Assembly: GCF_023715685.1 (NCBI RefSeq) | Contig: NZ_JAMBOQ010000002.1 | Coordinates: 248,001 to 312,000, forward strand | Direction: 5' to 3' | From: Priestia aryabhattai | Lineage (GTDB): Bacteria; Bacillota; Bacilli; Bacillales; Bacillaceae_H | Length of the DNA stretch: 64,000 nucleotides | Part shown: piece by piece, positions 43,441 through 52,657 of the stretch | How the letters are laid out: every line of letters begins with the position of its first letter | Numbering within the stretch: position 1 is the first letter of the stretch | The notes under the pieces: generated by a model | What the model saw: the letters and a program-made list of their open reading frames with translations, nothing else | Told to the model about the DNA's origin: nothing | The model's database searches: none | Made by a program: the position numbers and the translations under genes

Positions 43441-45483
43441 ATGCATCTAGATGAAAGGAGCAATTTAATTTTAAAAAGAGTGGTTAGTAATCCAGGAATT
43501 TCTAATACAGAATTGGAGAGAAAGTATCATCTTTCACGGAGGCAGATTAGCTACAGCTTTACAAAAATCAATGACTGGTTAAAGGGTAACAACTATCCAA
43601 AAATTCAGCGAACGAACGGGGGGAAATTTATTATTGATCCTCTTCTAATGGAACTGTTTGCTGAAAAAGTCGAACACTCTGCTGGAAGTTATATTCCTTC
43701 TGAAAAAGAAAGAGCTCAATTGGTTTTGCTGATGCTATTAAGCAGCGAAGAAGAATTATCTTTACTTCATTTCTCTAGCTCGCTATCAGTGAGTAAAAAT
43801 ACGGTATTAAGAGATATGAAATATACACAAAAAATTGTAAATGATTATCATCTTGAAATTGTTTATTCACGAATGCATGGATACGACATAGTAGGAAGTG
43901 AATGGAATAAAAGAAAGCTGCTCATTGAAGTACTGCGGACCGTATATGACATGTATCAAGGTGAGGCGTACATTCAAGCGTATACAGGAATTTCAAAGGA
44001 AGAAATTCAGAGATTAAAAGAACAAATGGAAAAAGTAGAAAAGCGTTTAGCACTTCAATTTATCGATCAAAAAATAAAACTTCTTCCATATACAATAGCT
44101 ATCTTGTTAAAACGAATTAAAAAAGGAAACTTAATTGAAGATTCTTATCATATCGATTATGAAGAACTGTCGGATACAAAAGAGTTTGAAGCTGCGGAAA
44201 TTTTAATTGAAGATGCTGCTTGTATCCCAAAGGAAGAACGTTTATTTATTACATTACAATTACTTACATCTAACGTTCTATCCTCCCAATTTTTTAGAGA
44301 TGAAGAAACCCTTGAATTAAAATCTTCATTAAAAAATAGTCTTGCATTATTTGAGAAAAAAGCATGTATCACCTTTAAAGAAAAAGAGAAGCTGCTTCAA
44401 AAATTAGTCCTGCATATGAAACCAGCTTACTATCGCATAAAATATCAGCTAACTACTAACTATTCAATAATTGAAAAAGTTAGCGAGGAGTTTGAAGCCA
44501 TTCACTATATTGTAAAAGATTCATTAAAGCCTTTTGAAACTTATATTGGCTGCTCTATTCCTGAAAGCGAAGTGATGTTCATTACCGTTTTTATTGGCGG
44601 ACATTTAATTAACAGCGGCGAAACGATACAGCTGAAAAAGAGAGCGGTTGTTGTTTGTCCTAACGGAGTATCCATTTCACATTTGATGGAGCACACCCTG
44701 CGTGACTTGTTTCCAGAATTTTATTTCTACGAAGCTCTTTCAATTCGAGAATTTGAGCAATCAAAAGCAGAATTTGATATGGTATTTTCTCCTGTTCCTG
44801 TGCAAACTTCTAAGCATTTGTTTATTGTGGAGCAATTTATTTCAGACTTTCAAAAGCTGCAGCTTCGGCAGCGAGTCATTCAAACCATATTTGGATTAAA
44901 TACATCTGTGGTAAACATTGAACAGTTAATAAGTGTCATTGAAAAATACGCAAAAGTTGATCAGAAGTCTCAACTTCAAAAAGCACTGCAAGATTATTTT
45001 TCTCTCCAAGTATTAAACGAAACAAGTGAAAATCAAGAATACAGTTTAGCTGATTTAATTACACCCGAAACAATTGTGCTGCGCGATCAAGTAGAAAGTT
45101 GGAAGGAAGCTATTTCAATAGCCGCTGCCCCGCTTTTACATAAAGGCGTTATTACTGAAGCTTATATTGATAAAATGCAGGAACAATATCCGTCTATGTC
45201 TCCACATATTGTACTAAGACTTAATGTTGCAATACCTCACGCAAGCCCAGAGGATGGTGTTCAGGCAGTAGGCATGAGCTTACTTAAGATAAAAGAAGGC
45301 TTATTGTGTGGAGAGCAAAAAGTGCATTTTATTGTTGTCATCGCAGCTATTGATAAAAAGAAACATTTAAACGCTATGCTGCAGCTGATGAAGTTAGCGG
45401 AAATGAACGGGGTAATAAATGAGATGAAACGGCTAAATGAAAAACATAAAGTCTATGAAATAATTAAAACGCATTCTATCTAA
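43441..45483 (+). CDS. PRD-containing PTS transcriptional activator (MtlR/ManR-like)
   Basis: 680 residues from the ATG at 43441 behind GGGGGGAGC. Two N-terminal HTH regions (NTELERKYHLSRRQISYSFT; LSVSKNTVLRDMKYTQKIVN), two PRD modules (about 190-400) with phosphorylatable His, an EIIB-like domain (VVVCPNGVSISHLMEHTL) and a C-terminal EIIA-like domain with NVAIPHASPEDGVQ. Phosphorylation by HPr and by the PTS sets its activity. It heads the operon and should activate it when substrate is transported. Confidence 0.88.
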   Translation: MHLDERSNLILKRVVSNPGISNTELERKYHLSRRQISYSFTKINDWLKGNNYPKIQRTNGGKFIIDPLLMELFAEKVEHSAGSYIPSEKERAQLVLLMLLSSEEELSLLHFSSSLSVSKNTVLRDMKYTQKIVNDYHLEIVYSRMHGYDIVGSEWNKRKLLIEVLRTVYDMYQGEAYIQAYTGISKEEIQRLKEQMEKVEKRLALQFIDQKIKLLPYTIAILLKRIKKGNLIEDSYHIDYEELSDTKEFEAAEILIEDAACIPKEERLFITLQLLTSNVLSSQFFRDEETLELKSSLKNSLALFEKKACITFKEKEKLLQKLVLHMKPAYYRIKYQLTTNYSIIEKVSEEFEAIHYIVKDSLKPFETYIGCSIPESEVMFITVFIGGHLINSGETIQLKKRAVVVCPNGVSISHLMEHTLRDLFPEFYFYEALSIREFEQSKAEFDMVFSPVPVQTSKHLFIVEQFISDFQKLQLRQRVIQTIFGLNTSVVNIEQLISVIEKYAKVDQKSQLQKALQDYFSLQVLNETSENQEYSLADLITPETIVLRDQVESWKEAISIAAAPLLHKGVITEAYIDKMQEQYPSMSPHIVLRLNVAIPHASPEDGVQAVGMSLLKIKEGLLCGEQKVHFIVVIAAIDKKKHLNAMLQLMKLAEMNGVINEMKRLNEKHKVYEIIKTHSI

Positions 45484-45519
45484 TTATTGGACAGAATGCA
45501 TAGTAAGGAGGATACAATC

Positions 45520-46005
45520 GTGACATTACAGCCTTTTTTAAAAGAAGAATTATTGAAGTTAAATAGTGTTTGTAAAGATCAAGCTGATATCTTTGAAATG
45601 GTGTACAAAGAGGCATTTGGCAAAGGATATGTCAGTGAAAACTTTTTGACAAAAATTAAGGAAAGAGAAGCATCTTTTCCGACAGGTCTTAAAATAGGCG
45701 ATTACAGCGTAGCAATCCCTCATACAGATCCAGAGCACGTTTTTGAACAGTTTATTAGTGTAGTTACCTTACAAAAACCTGTATCGTTTTATTTAATGGA
45801 TGACAATACAAAAAAAGTGGATGTGCGCATTGTGCTTCTTTTAGGTTTAAACCAGCCTCATACCCAGTTAACAGTACTGCAGGAGCTGATGCAAATCATT
45901 CAAGATCAGCAAAAAATAGAGCAATTATTACATGCTGAAAATCAAAGGGATGTTCAAGCTATTTTTACCAGAGTTGAAAAAATTAGTACAAAAGGGGAGA
46001 AGTAA
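45520..46005 (+). CDS. gatA: PTS EIIA component (galactitol/fructose-nitrogen type)
   Basis: 161 residues with a GTG start 8-9 nt after AAGGAGG. GYVSENFLTKIKEREASFPT and GDYSVAIPHTDPEHVFEQFI contain the phosphorylated His. MQIIQDQQKIEQLLHAENQR is the family C-terminal helix. It passes phosphate from HPr to the EIIB proteins. Frame extends upstream to 45487 without a site. gatA is a best guess from operon content. Confidence 0.85.
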   Translation: MTLQPFLKEELLKLNSVCKDQADIFEMVYKEAFGKGYVSENFLTKIKEREASFPTGLKIGDYSVAIPHTDPEHVFEQFISVVTLQKPVSFYLMDDNTKKVDVRIVLLLGLNQPHTQLTVLQELMQIIQDQQKIEQLLHAENQRDVQAIFTRVEKISTKGEK

Positions 46006-46006
46006 A

Positions 46007-46303
46007 ATGAAAAAGTATACGGTATTAGTAGCATGCGGAGCGGGAATTGCAACATCAACAGTGGTGTGTGAACGAGTGGAAAATCTATTAAAAGACAACG
46101 GCATTAACGCGGAAGTTGTGCAGTGTAAAATTGCCGAAGTAGCCTCTCGTCAAGAAGGAGCGGATTTAATTGTATCGACAACGATTTTACCCACAACGTA
46201 CAGCATTCCAGCATTAAGTGCAACCTCCTATATCACGGGAATTGGCATGGAAGCACTGGACCAAAAAATAATAGATGCTTTAAATAAAACACTTGCAAAT
46301 TAA
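46007..46303 (+). CDS. gatB: PTS EIIB component, copy 1 (GatB-like)
   Basis: 98 residues from the ATG at 46007, which touches the EIIA stop codon. Phosphocysteine Cys10 in YTVLVACGAGIATSTVV. Ends with KIIDALNKTLAN. It is nearly identical to the following gene apart from the last 10 or so residues. It takes phosphate from EIIA and gives it to the sugar bound by EIIC. AAAAGGGGAGAAGTAAA precedes it. Confidence 0.9.
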   Translation: MKKYTVLVACGAGIATSTVVCERVENLLKDNGINAEVVQCKIAEVASRQEGADLIVSTTILPTTYSIPALSATSYITGIGMEALDQKIIDALNKTLAN

Positions 46304-46345
46304 TAAATCAGAAAATTCAAAATAATAAATCAGGAGATGAGCAAA

Positions 46346-46630
46346 ATGAAAAAATATACGGTATTAGTAGCATGCGGAGCGGGAATTGCAACATCAACAG
46401 TGGTGTGTGAACGAGTAGAAAATTTGTTAAAAGACAAGGGCATTAACGCCGAAGTTGTGCAGTGTAAAATTGCCGAAGTAGCCTCTCGTCAAGAAGGAGC
46501 GGATTTAATTGTATCGACAACGATTTTACCCACAACGTACAGCATCCCAGCATTAAGCGCAACCTCCTATATCACGGGGATGGGCATGGAAGCACTGGAT
46601 CAAAAAATTCTGACGCATTTACAAGCATAG
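46346..46630 (+). CDS. gatB: PTS EIIB component, copy 2 (GatB-like)
   Basis: 94 residues. Same Cys10 motif as copy 1; over the first 88 residues only two differences are seen (Asn31 to Lys, Ile79 to Met), with mostly synonymous base changes. The C-terminus diverges (KILTHLQA). A recent tandem duplication or maintained by conversion. CAGGAGATGAGCAAA precedes the ATG at 46346. Confidence 0.9.
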   Translation: MKKYTVLVACGAGIATSTVVCERVENLLKDKGINAEVVQCKIAEVASRQEGADLIVSTTILPTTYSIPALSATSYITGMGMEALDQKILTHLQA

Positions 46631-46685
46631 GTATCACGTGTTGCCTCCATTTTAGGAAATGACAAAAGAAAAATGAGGGATGGAT

Positions 46686-47957
46686 ATGGATAAACTTCTA
46701 TCAGGTGTGCAAGCAGTATTAAATCTAGGACCTACAGTTATTTTACCAATTGCCATTTTTATCTTAGGCCTGTTATTTAAAACAGGAGCAAAAAAAGCGT
46801 TTAAATCTGGAATTACAATAGGAATTGGTTTTGTCGGCATCAATTTAGTTATTGACTTACTTGTAAAAAACTTAGGACCAGCCGCACAAGCAATGGTTGA
46901 ACGATTTGGTCTAAACCTAACTGTTATCGATACAGGATGGCCTTCTGCCGCTGCAATATCTTGGGCATCTCCCGTTGCAGCTATTCTAATTCCTGTTTGC
47001 TTGTTTGTAAATATTATTTTGCTTTTATTAAAACTGACTAAGACGCTTGATATTGATATTTGGAACTACTGGCACTTTATCGCTGCCGGTGCAACAGGAT
47101 ACGTTGTCACAGGAAGCTGGTGGTTTGCAATACTGTGTACCGTTCTGTATGAAATTGCTGTTTTATTTGTAGCAGATAAGACGGCGCCAATGGTTCAAAA
47201 ATTTTACGGGTTAGAAGGAATTTCTCTTCCTACGGGCTCTACAGCTGCGTTTGGACCAATTGGTATTTTAGTAGGCATGGGTGTATCAAGGATTCCAGGG
47301 ATTAAAAGGTTGAACGCAGATCCCGAATCTATTCAAAAACGATTTGGTATTTTCGGTGAACCAATGATGATGGGCTTAATCTTAGGGTGTGTAATCGGTA
47401 TATTAGCAGGCTATGATCTCGGTAAAGTTTTTCAGGTAGGTATTTCAATGGGAGCGGTTATGCTTTTGATGCCTAGAATGGTTAAAATTTTAATGGAAGG
47501 ACTTATTCCAATTTCTGAAGCAGCTCGTTCTTTTCTTCAAAAACGATATGGTGATCGTGAAATATATATTGGATTAGATGCCGCTCTTGCAGTAGGACAT
47601 CCATCCGTTATGGCTACAGCACTGTTACTTGTCCCCATTACATTACTTTTAGCTGTCATTTTGCCTGGGAATAAAGTATTGCCGTTTGGGGATTTGGCTA
47701 CCATTCCTTTCTATGTAGCTTTTGTTGTGGGTTCATTAAGAGGAAATATTATACACTCTCTTATTTCGGGCACTATTATGGTAGCGCTATCACTCTATAT
47801 GGCAACGAATTTTGCAGATGTGCATACGCAAATGTTATCAGGAGCTCAGTTTTCGATGCCAGAAGGTGCAACACAAATCTCAAGTTTAGACATGGGAGGA
47901 AACTTATTTAACTGGCTTATTCTTAAGTTCTCTCAGCTGTGGGCTTCTATTTTTTAA
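46686..47957 (+). CDS. gatC: PTS EIIC galactitol-type permease
   Basis: 423 residues with about ten membrane segments. LGPTVILPIAIFILGLLFKT, TGWPSAAAISWASPVAAILI and GNIIHSLISGTIMVALSLY fit the EIIC_Gat family. It forms the sugar channel for galactitol or a similar polyol, phosphorylated on entry. The ATG at 46686 is better spaced from GAGGG than the one at 46680. The dehydrogenase genes follow 27 nt downstream. Confidence 0.9.
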   Translation: MDKLLSGVQAVLNLGPTVILPIAIFILGLLFKTGAKKAFKSGITIGIGFVGINLVIDLLVKNLGPAAQAMVERFGLNLTVIDTGWPSAAAISWASPVAAILIPVCLFVNIILLLLKLTKTLDIDIWNYWHFIAAGATGYVVTGSWWFAILCTVLYEIAVLFVADKTAPMVQKFYGLEGISLPTGSTAAFGPIGILVGMGVSRIPGIKRLNADPESIQKRFGIFGEPMMMGLILGCVIGILAGYDLGKVFQVGISMGAVMLLMPRMVKILMEGLIPISEAARSFLQKRYGDREIYIGLDAALAVGHPSVMATALLLVPITLLLAVILPGNKVLPFGDLATIPFYVAFVVGSLRGNIIHSLISGTIMVALSLYMATNFADVHTQMLSGAQFSMPEGATQISSLDMGGNLFNWLILKFSQLWASIF

Positions 47958-47983
47958 AATAGACATAAACAGGAGGTAAGGCA

Positions 47984-49030
47984 ATGAAAGCGGCTGTGCT
48001 ACATGAAAAAAATGAAATTATTTATCAAGATATTGGCATTGATTCCTGCCAAGCGAACGAAGTCAAAATAAAAGTAATGGCAGCAGGAATATGCGGATCG
48101 GATACACACAAAATGACACGCAGATGGAAGTATCCACTGCCTGCCATTATGGGTCATGAATTTGCTGGATATATCGTTGAAAAAGGAGAAAAAGTAACAG
48201 ATTTGAACGTTGGAGACAGAGTAGCTGCTATTCCGTTTAAACCGTGCAGCGCATGTGAATATTGCCAAAAAGGGCAGTATTCATTATGCGAAAACTACGG
48301 AATGATTGGCGCGCAATCATTTGGTGGATTCGCTCAGTATGTCAATATTCCAGCTTCTAATGTTATACAAGTAGGAGAGATGGACTTTGAAGAAGCAGCT
48401 ATGATAGAACCTTTAGCAGTAGCGCTCCATGGAGTACTTAATATTCATCCGCAAATAGGAGACACTGCAGCTGTCTTTGGAGCAGGAGTCATTGGAATGT
48501 TGACGATTCAATGGTTGAAAATTGCGGGTGTAAAAGAAATCATCGCCATCGATATTTCTAGTGAAAAACTTGCAGAAGCGAGGGCCATAGGCTGTGAAAA
48601 AGTGATCCATGCCCGCTATGAAAATGTCCTTGAAAAAATTAATGAATATACAAAAGGAAGAGGGGTGGATCTTACACTCGAATGTGCAGGTTCCCCTGTC
48701 ACTCAAGAGCAGTGCCTGCTCGTTACTCGTAAAAAAGGGAAGGTTGGATATTTAGGTATTGCTTATTCAGATGTGTGTTTATCTGAAGCAGCATTTGAGA
48801 GTATTTTTAGAAAAGAGCTTACGTTGCAAGGTTTCTGGAACTCTTATTCTGCACCTTTTCCCGGGAAAGAGTGGAAAACAAGCGTTGACTTTATTTTAAA
48901 TGGAAAGATTAGATTAAAAGAATTAGTTTCTCATCGCTTCAAGTTAGAAGACACGCAAAAAGCATTTAATATGATTATTAATCGAGAAGAAGCTTATGGA
49001 AAAGTGCTAATAATTCCAAATGAGGAGTGA
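47984..49030 (+). CDS. gatD: Zinc-dependent polyol-phosphate dehydrogenase (GatD-like)
   Basis: 348 residues, MDR family. Catalytic Zn region GICGSDTHKMTRRWKYPLPA with GHEFAGYIVEKG, structural Zn Cys cluster CSACEYCQKGQYSLC, and NAD-binding GAGVIGMLTIQWLK. Galactitol-1-phosphate 5-dehydrogenase is the likely activity given the PTS genes. AGGAGGTAAGGCA precedes the ATG. Confidence 0.85.
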   Translation: MKAAVLHEKNEIIYQDIGIDSCQANEVKIKVMAAGICGSDTHKMTRRWKYPLPAIMGHEFAGYIVEKGEKVTDLNVGDRVAAIPFKPCSACEYCQKGQYSLCENYGMIGAQSFGGFAQYVNIPASNVIQVGEMDFEEAAMIEPLAVALHGVLNIHPQIGDTAAVFGAGVIGMLTIQWLKIAGVKEIIAIDISSEKLAEARAIGCEKVIHARYENVLEKINEYTKGRGVDLTLECAGSPVTQEQCLLVTRKKGKVGYLGIAYSDVCLSEAAFESIFRKELTLQGFWNSYSAPFPGKEWKTSVDFILNGKIRLKELVSHRFKLEDTQKAFNMIINREEAYGKVLIIPNEE

Positions 49031-49035
49031 AAAAA

Positions 49036-50067
49036 ATGAAGGCAGTCATGAAGGTAGAGCCAGGCTACGATAAGATGCTGTTGAAAACAATCCCTGAGTC
49101 AGAAGTCCAGAAAAACCAAGTGAAGATTAAAGTAGCGTATACCGGAATATGCGGTACGGATATCCACACGTTTACAGGTCAATATAAAAATTCCCAGACG
49201 CCGGTTGTGCTCGGGCATGAGTTTTCCGGTATAGTCGTTGAAGTAGGTAAAGATGTCACAAAAGTAAAAGTTGGCGATAAAGTAACGAGTGAAACAACAT
49301 TTGTGACGTGCGGAGAGTGTGATTACTGCTTAGAAAAAGACTATAATCTGTGCGCCCATCGAAAAGGAATAGGCACACAAATAAACGGCAGCTTTGCTGA
49401 ATATGTTATTTCACGTGAAGAAAGTGTCCATGTGCTGCCGGATGCAGTCGACTTAAAAGCAGCTGCTTTAACTGAGCCCCTAGCTTGCTGCGTTCATGCA
49501 GCTTTAGAAAAAACAGTTGTTAAAAAAGGAGATAAAGTTTTAATTTTTGGGCCAGGTCCAATTGGCTTACTACAAGCACAAGTCGTAAAAGCACAAGGAG
49601 CGTTTGTTATATTAGCAGGTATAACAAAAGATCAGAAGCGTTTAGAGTTAGCTAAGTCCTTAGGAGTTGACGTAGCGGTAGATATCCAAAAAGAAAGCTT
49701 AGAAGAAATTGTGTTGGCGTATACAAACGGATACGGTGTTGACAAGTTATTTGAGTGTTCAGGTGCTGTCCAGGCTTTAAACCAAGGATTGCCGCTGGTT
49801 AAGAAAAAAGGAACGTTTGTACAAGTAGGGATTTTCTCCGAAAAATTAAACCTTTTAGATCAAGAATCTATCATTCAAAGAGAAATTACATATATCGGCA
49901 CGCGTTCTCAGAAACCAAGTTCTTGGCATATTGCTTTGAAACTTCTTGAAGAAAAGAAAATTAATACAGAGAAAATGATCACTAAAATTGTACCTCTTGA
50001 TTATTGGCGTCAAGGATTCGAAGCCGTTTTATCAGGTAATGAAATAAAAGTGCTTGTTCAGTCGTAG
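49036..50067 (+). CDS. Second zinc-dependent alcohol/polyol dehydrogenase
   Basis: 343 residues from the ATG at 49036 (GAGGAGTGAAAAAA ahead). GICGTDIHTFTGQYKNSQTP, GHEFSGIVVEVG, CGECDYCLEKDYNLC and GPGPIGLLQAQVVKAQG show both Zn sites and the Rossmann domain. It is related to but clearly different from GatD. It could oxidise a second polyol phosphate or an isomer. Last gene of the PTS operon. No good terminator was found directly after it. Confidence 0.83.
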   Translation: MKAVMKVEPGYDKMLLKTIPESEVQKNQVKIKVAYTGICGTDIHTFTGQYKNSQTPVVLGHEFSGIVVEVGKDVTKVKVGDKVTSETTFVTCGECDYCLEKDYNLCAHRKGIGTQINGSFAEYVISREESVHVLPDAVDLKAAALTEPLACCVHAALEKTVVKKGDKVLIFGPGPIGLLQAQVVKAQGAFVILAGITKDQKRLELAKSLGVDVAVDIQKESLEEIVLAYTNGYGVDKLFECSGAVQALNQGLPLVKKKGTFVQVGIFSEKLNLLDQESIIQREITYIGTRSQKPSSWHIALKLLEEKKINTEKMITKIVPLDYWRQGFEAVLSGNEIKVLVQS

Positions 50068-50109
50068 AAATGAACTATATAAATAATGTAAATCAGGGAG
50101 GGAGGAAGT

Positions 50110-50439
50110 GTGAAAGATACGCAAATGGAAGCCGATTTATATTGTAACGGTTGCAAAGAGGAACTTCCGCATCACGTTTATTATATTAACGGCAAAATTG
50201 TGCGCGTAGAATGTCATGAATGCAACCGTACAATGGTATTTAAAGTTGATGTTTTGAAAGAGTTCTATAAAGAGGTCTATAAGCGTATCTCTACGAAACC
50301 TAATCGAATATCGAAAGAATATAAAAAAGATATAAATAGATTTTTAACTGAAATTCCTATCAGGTTAGTGTGCAAGCCTTATCGTCTAATGAAAGATTTT
50401 AACGAATCCATGCATACTATTCACCGCTACAAAAAATGA
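50110..50439 (+). CDS. Small zinc-ribbon-like protein ('bh protein')
   Basis: 109 residues, GTG start after GGGAGGGAGGAAGT. Two Cys pairs, YCNGCKEE and ECHECNRT, form a likely zinc ribbon, followed by a basic helical half (KEFYKEVYKRISTKPNRISK). Similar short proteins occur in bacilli under the name 'bh protein' with unknown function. RNA or DNA binding is possible from its charge. Confidence 0.7.
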   Translation: MKDTQMEADLYCNGCKEELPHHVYYINGKIVRVECHECNRTMVFKVDVLKEFYKEVYKRISTKPNRISKEYKKDINRFLTEIPIRLVCKPYRLMKDFNESMHTIHRYKK

Positions 50440-50599
50440 ACTGCTGTTCTTGAAACTTTGTGTATAAATTTTTCCTTAAAACCCATGTTTTGTACGTTTC
50501 AAGAAAGGGTATAGTAAATGGTTCTCCGATATGGAATGAATTATAAAGCAGTATTTACACATATCTTTACTTTAAAGTCTAAGAAGGTGAAGGTATGGG

Positions 50600-50785
50600 A
50601 TGGATGAACGACTAGAAAATAAACGTTGGGTTGCCTACTACCCTGTGACGGATCGGCTCGTAAATCTAGAACTTTCTTCTATTAAAAAAGAAGGAAAGAA
50701 AGACATCATCACCAGTTGTACAGGCATTGAAGATATTTGTCATACTTGCTTTATAACAAATATGGGGGATGTATCAAAAACATAG
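50600..50785 (+). CDS. Hypothetical protein, 61 residues
   Basis: MDERLENKRWVAYYPVTDRL, VNLELSSIKKEG and three Cys residues near the end (SCTGIEDICHTCF). GAAGGTGAAGG lies about 8-10 nt before the ATG. Not recognised. Its position just before a bidirectional terminator supports it mildly. Confidence 0.45.
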   Translation: MDERLENKRWVAYYPVTDRLVNLELSSIKKEGKKDIITSCTGIEDICHTCFITNMGDVSKT

Positions 50786-50842
50786 CGCTATGTTTGTAAA
50801 AGAGATGCGAGTTAGCGCTGCCTGTTATTATGATTCATATAC

Positions 50843-50890
50843 AACTACCTGTAGCATTTGCCTTTTCTTAAAATGCTACAGGTAGTTTTG
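50843..50890. terminator. Bidirectional terminator
   Basis: AACTACCTGTAGCATTT pairs with AAATGCTACAGGTAGTT over about 11 nt, between convergent genes. Confidence 0.9.
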
Positions 50891-50893
50891 TAT

Positions 50894-52072
50894 TTAACTA
50901 GTAGTTTTTGAAAAAAAAGCTTGATGAGCACTTACAGGATTCGCAAACCATTCAGCAATCTGATTGGCAATTTGCTGATTTTTTGCGCCTTCAAGTAGCA
51001 TGCCTACAATGTGAGAAGGAAGGGGATCGGTCATAGCATTTGTCCATTCAGTTACTTGTGTAACGAATGGTTTAGTTTGCTCCCAGTAGGTTTCACCTAG
51101 TTTCTCATTCCAAGTAGAATCTTTATAGTCTATTAATATTTCATATAACTGTTCCGCGCAATAAGAAGCAAGATTGCAACCTTGACCTGTAATCGGATCA
51201 TTTAAAAATACACTGTCGCCACAGCCGAGAACAAGCGTATCCTGATATATTGTATAAGGTTTTCGAATGACGGGTGTAATAGCCGTTTGTAAAAAACCTT
51301 GTTTGTCACACAAAGAAAAGGTAGCCTCGTTGATACGTGCATAAATGTCTGGAAAGAAGGAACGGACGGCTTCAAACATTTTTTGAGTAAATTCCTGAGG
51401 CGTTTTTATGCCTCGAAACAAATCCAATGGACGATTTGGAAGGGGCATCATAAATAAGATAGTCACAGGTCCTGTTTCCGTTACTGCTGGAATTTCGAAC
51501 ATTTCACCTAGTTCAGGAATAACGGTCACACCTATGCCCTGCGGATTCAGAGGTGCGATGCCTGAAAAATAACCTACAATACACTTTCGCTGAGGCATAC
51601 GAAAAGGCGATTGCTCTTTTTCAATGGGAAAAGGAAAAAGCGGTCCAGCCTTGCCTGTACAATCAATAACTAAATCAACATCATCCATAAACGGCAACGG
51701 AGTGTTTGAATCTATTTTTTGCAAAGTGAAAGATACACCTTTATGAGTCAGGTCATTCAGGCATGTTGAAAAATACAAACGTTGGTCAACAGAAAGAGCG
51801 GGTTCATTTAATAAACCAGTAAACAGCTTCTGATCTCCAAGGTTGATATGAATACTTTTGATAAGAGATTGCTCATTCCATACAGGCATGTTAAAACGTC
51901 TTTCGCGCTCTCTAGTAGTCGCAAAATGAACTTGAGTCGACATGACTCGGCCGCTTTTTATCTCATCAGCGGAACGACAATGAAAGACTTTTACTTCAAA
52001 CTCTTCTCTAAGCGCATAAGCTAACTGAAGGCCAGCGGTTCCGCTTCCGATAATGGCAATACGTTTCTTCAA
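50894..52072 (-). CDS. StyA-like FAD monooxygenase
   Basis: 392 residues. FAD-binding start KRIAIIGSGTAGLQLAYALR, middle motif DLVIDCTGKAGPLFPFP and C-terminal GCGDSVFLNDPITGQGCNLA, as in styrene/indole monooxygenases (StyA type, group E). These need a separate NADH-flavin reductase (StyB), which is not seen nearby. In bacilli such proteins are annotated as styrene monooxygenase/indole monooxygenase family. Epoxidation of an aromatic olefin or indole is possible but not shown. GAGGAGGG precedes the start. Confidence 0.8.
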   Translation of the reverse strand: MKKRIAIIGSGTAGLQLAYALREEFEVKVFHCRSADEIKSGRVMSTQVHFATTRERERRFNMPVWNEQSLIKSIHINLGDQKLFTGLLNEPALSVDQRLYFSTCLNDLTHKGVSFTLQKIDSNTPLPFMDDVDLVIDCTGKAGPLFPFPIEKEQSPFRMPQRKCIVGYFSGIAPLNPQGIGVTVIPELGEMFEIPAVTETGPVTILFMMPLPNRPLDLFRGIKTPQEFTQKMFEAVRSFFPDIYARINEATFSLCDKQGFLQTAITPVIRKPYTIYQDTLVLGCGDSVFLNDPITGQGCNLASYCAEQLYEILIDYKDSTWNEKLGETYWEQTKPFVTQVTEWTNAMTDPLPSHIVGMLLEGAKNQQIANQIAEWFANPVSAHQAFFSKTTS

Positions 52073-52164
52073 ATGGTTTCCCTCCTCTTTTAATCGTGAG
52101 GCTGTTTCTTTAGATGTTATGTAGATTTTATCACTTATACAGCTGGGAAAAACATAAAAACATA

Positions 52165-52198
52165 AAAAAAGCTGCTTTATACAAAGCAGCTTTTTTTA
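52165..52198. terminator. Strong hairpin upstream of the StyA-like gene
   Basis: AAAAGCTGCTTT pairs with AAAGCAGCTTTT over ATAC, with T-run. It lies 93 nt upstream of the monooxygenase start, so on the minus strand it could be a leader terminator or the end of a gene in the other direction. The rest of 52073-52411 shows no ORF other than the next gene's ribosome-binding site. Confidence 0.7.
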
Positions 52199-52411
52199 CG
52201 TGACAGTTTCAAACTTCAGGGTGTGAGGTGGGATAGTTTTTGTTTACCCGTCTATATCTAAATAAAACTATCAAAATGTTAATAAAGTAGAAGTTATTTA
52301 TTCCGTTTGTTTATAAATCATTTAAATATAAAATGAAGTAGTTTAGCTTTGGAAAATAAGGGAAGTAGCATACTAACTTGCCTGTGTATATTTAGAAAAG
52401 GAGGGATAAAG

Positions 52412-52576
52412 ATGTCGTTGGCTCATTTTGATGATATTTCAGAAATTTGTTATGCATGTGAAAAACAGCCGCTTGGGAAAAGACAAAAACGCATTGGTGT
52501 ATGGACGGAAAAAGAAATGAGGAAGCCTACTGAAGAGCGAATAGAAAATCAGAAGGTGGTCGTACTTTCTCGTTAA
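52412..52576 (+). CDS. Hypothetical protein, 54 residues
   Basis: ATG 4-8 nt behind AAAGGAGGGATAAAG, the strongest ribosome-binding site in this part of the window. MSLAHFDDISEICYACEKQP contains a CxxC pair (CYAC), then a basic half. A terminator follows at once. Not recognised. Confidence 0.65.
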   Translation: MSLAHFDDISEICYACEKQPLGKRQKRIGVWTEKEMRKPTEERIENQKVVVLSR

Positions 52577-52578
52577 TG

Positions 52579-52612
52579 TAAAAAAGCCTTTAGCTCATCT
52601 AAAGGCTTTTTT
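52579..52612 (+). terminator. Terminator after the 54-residue protein gene
   Basis: AAAAGCCTTTAG pairs with CTAAAGGCTTTT over CTCAT, followed by T residues. Confidence 0.88.
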
Positions 52613-52657
52613 ACGTAGTGGTGTTTGGACATGTGTGAGGGGGCATAGAAGCAATCG

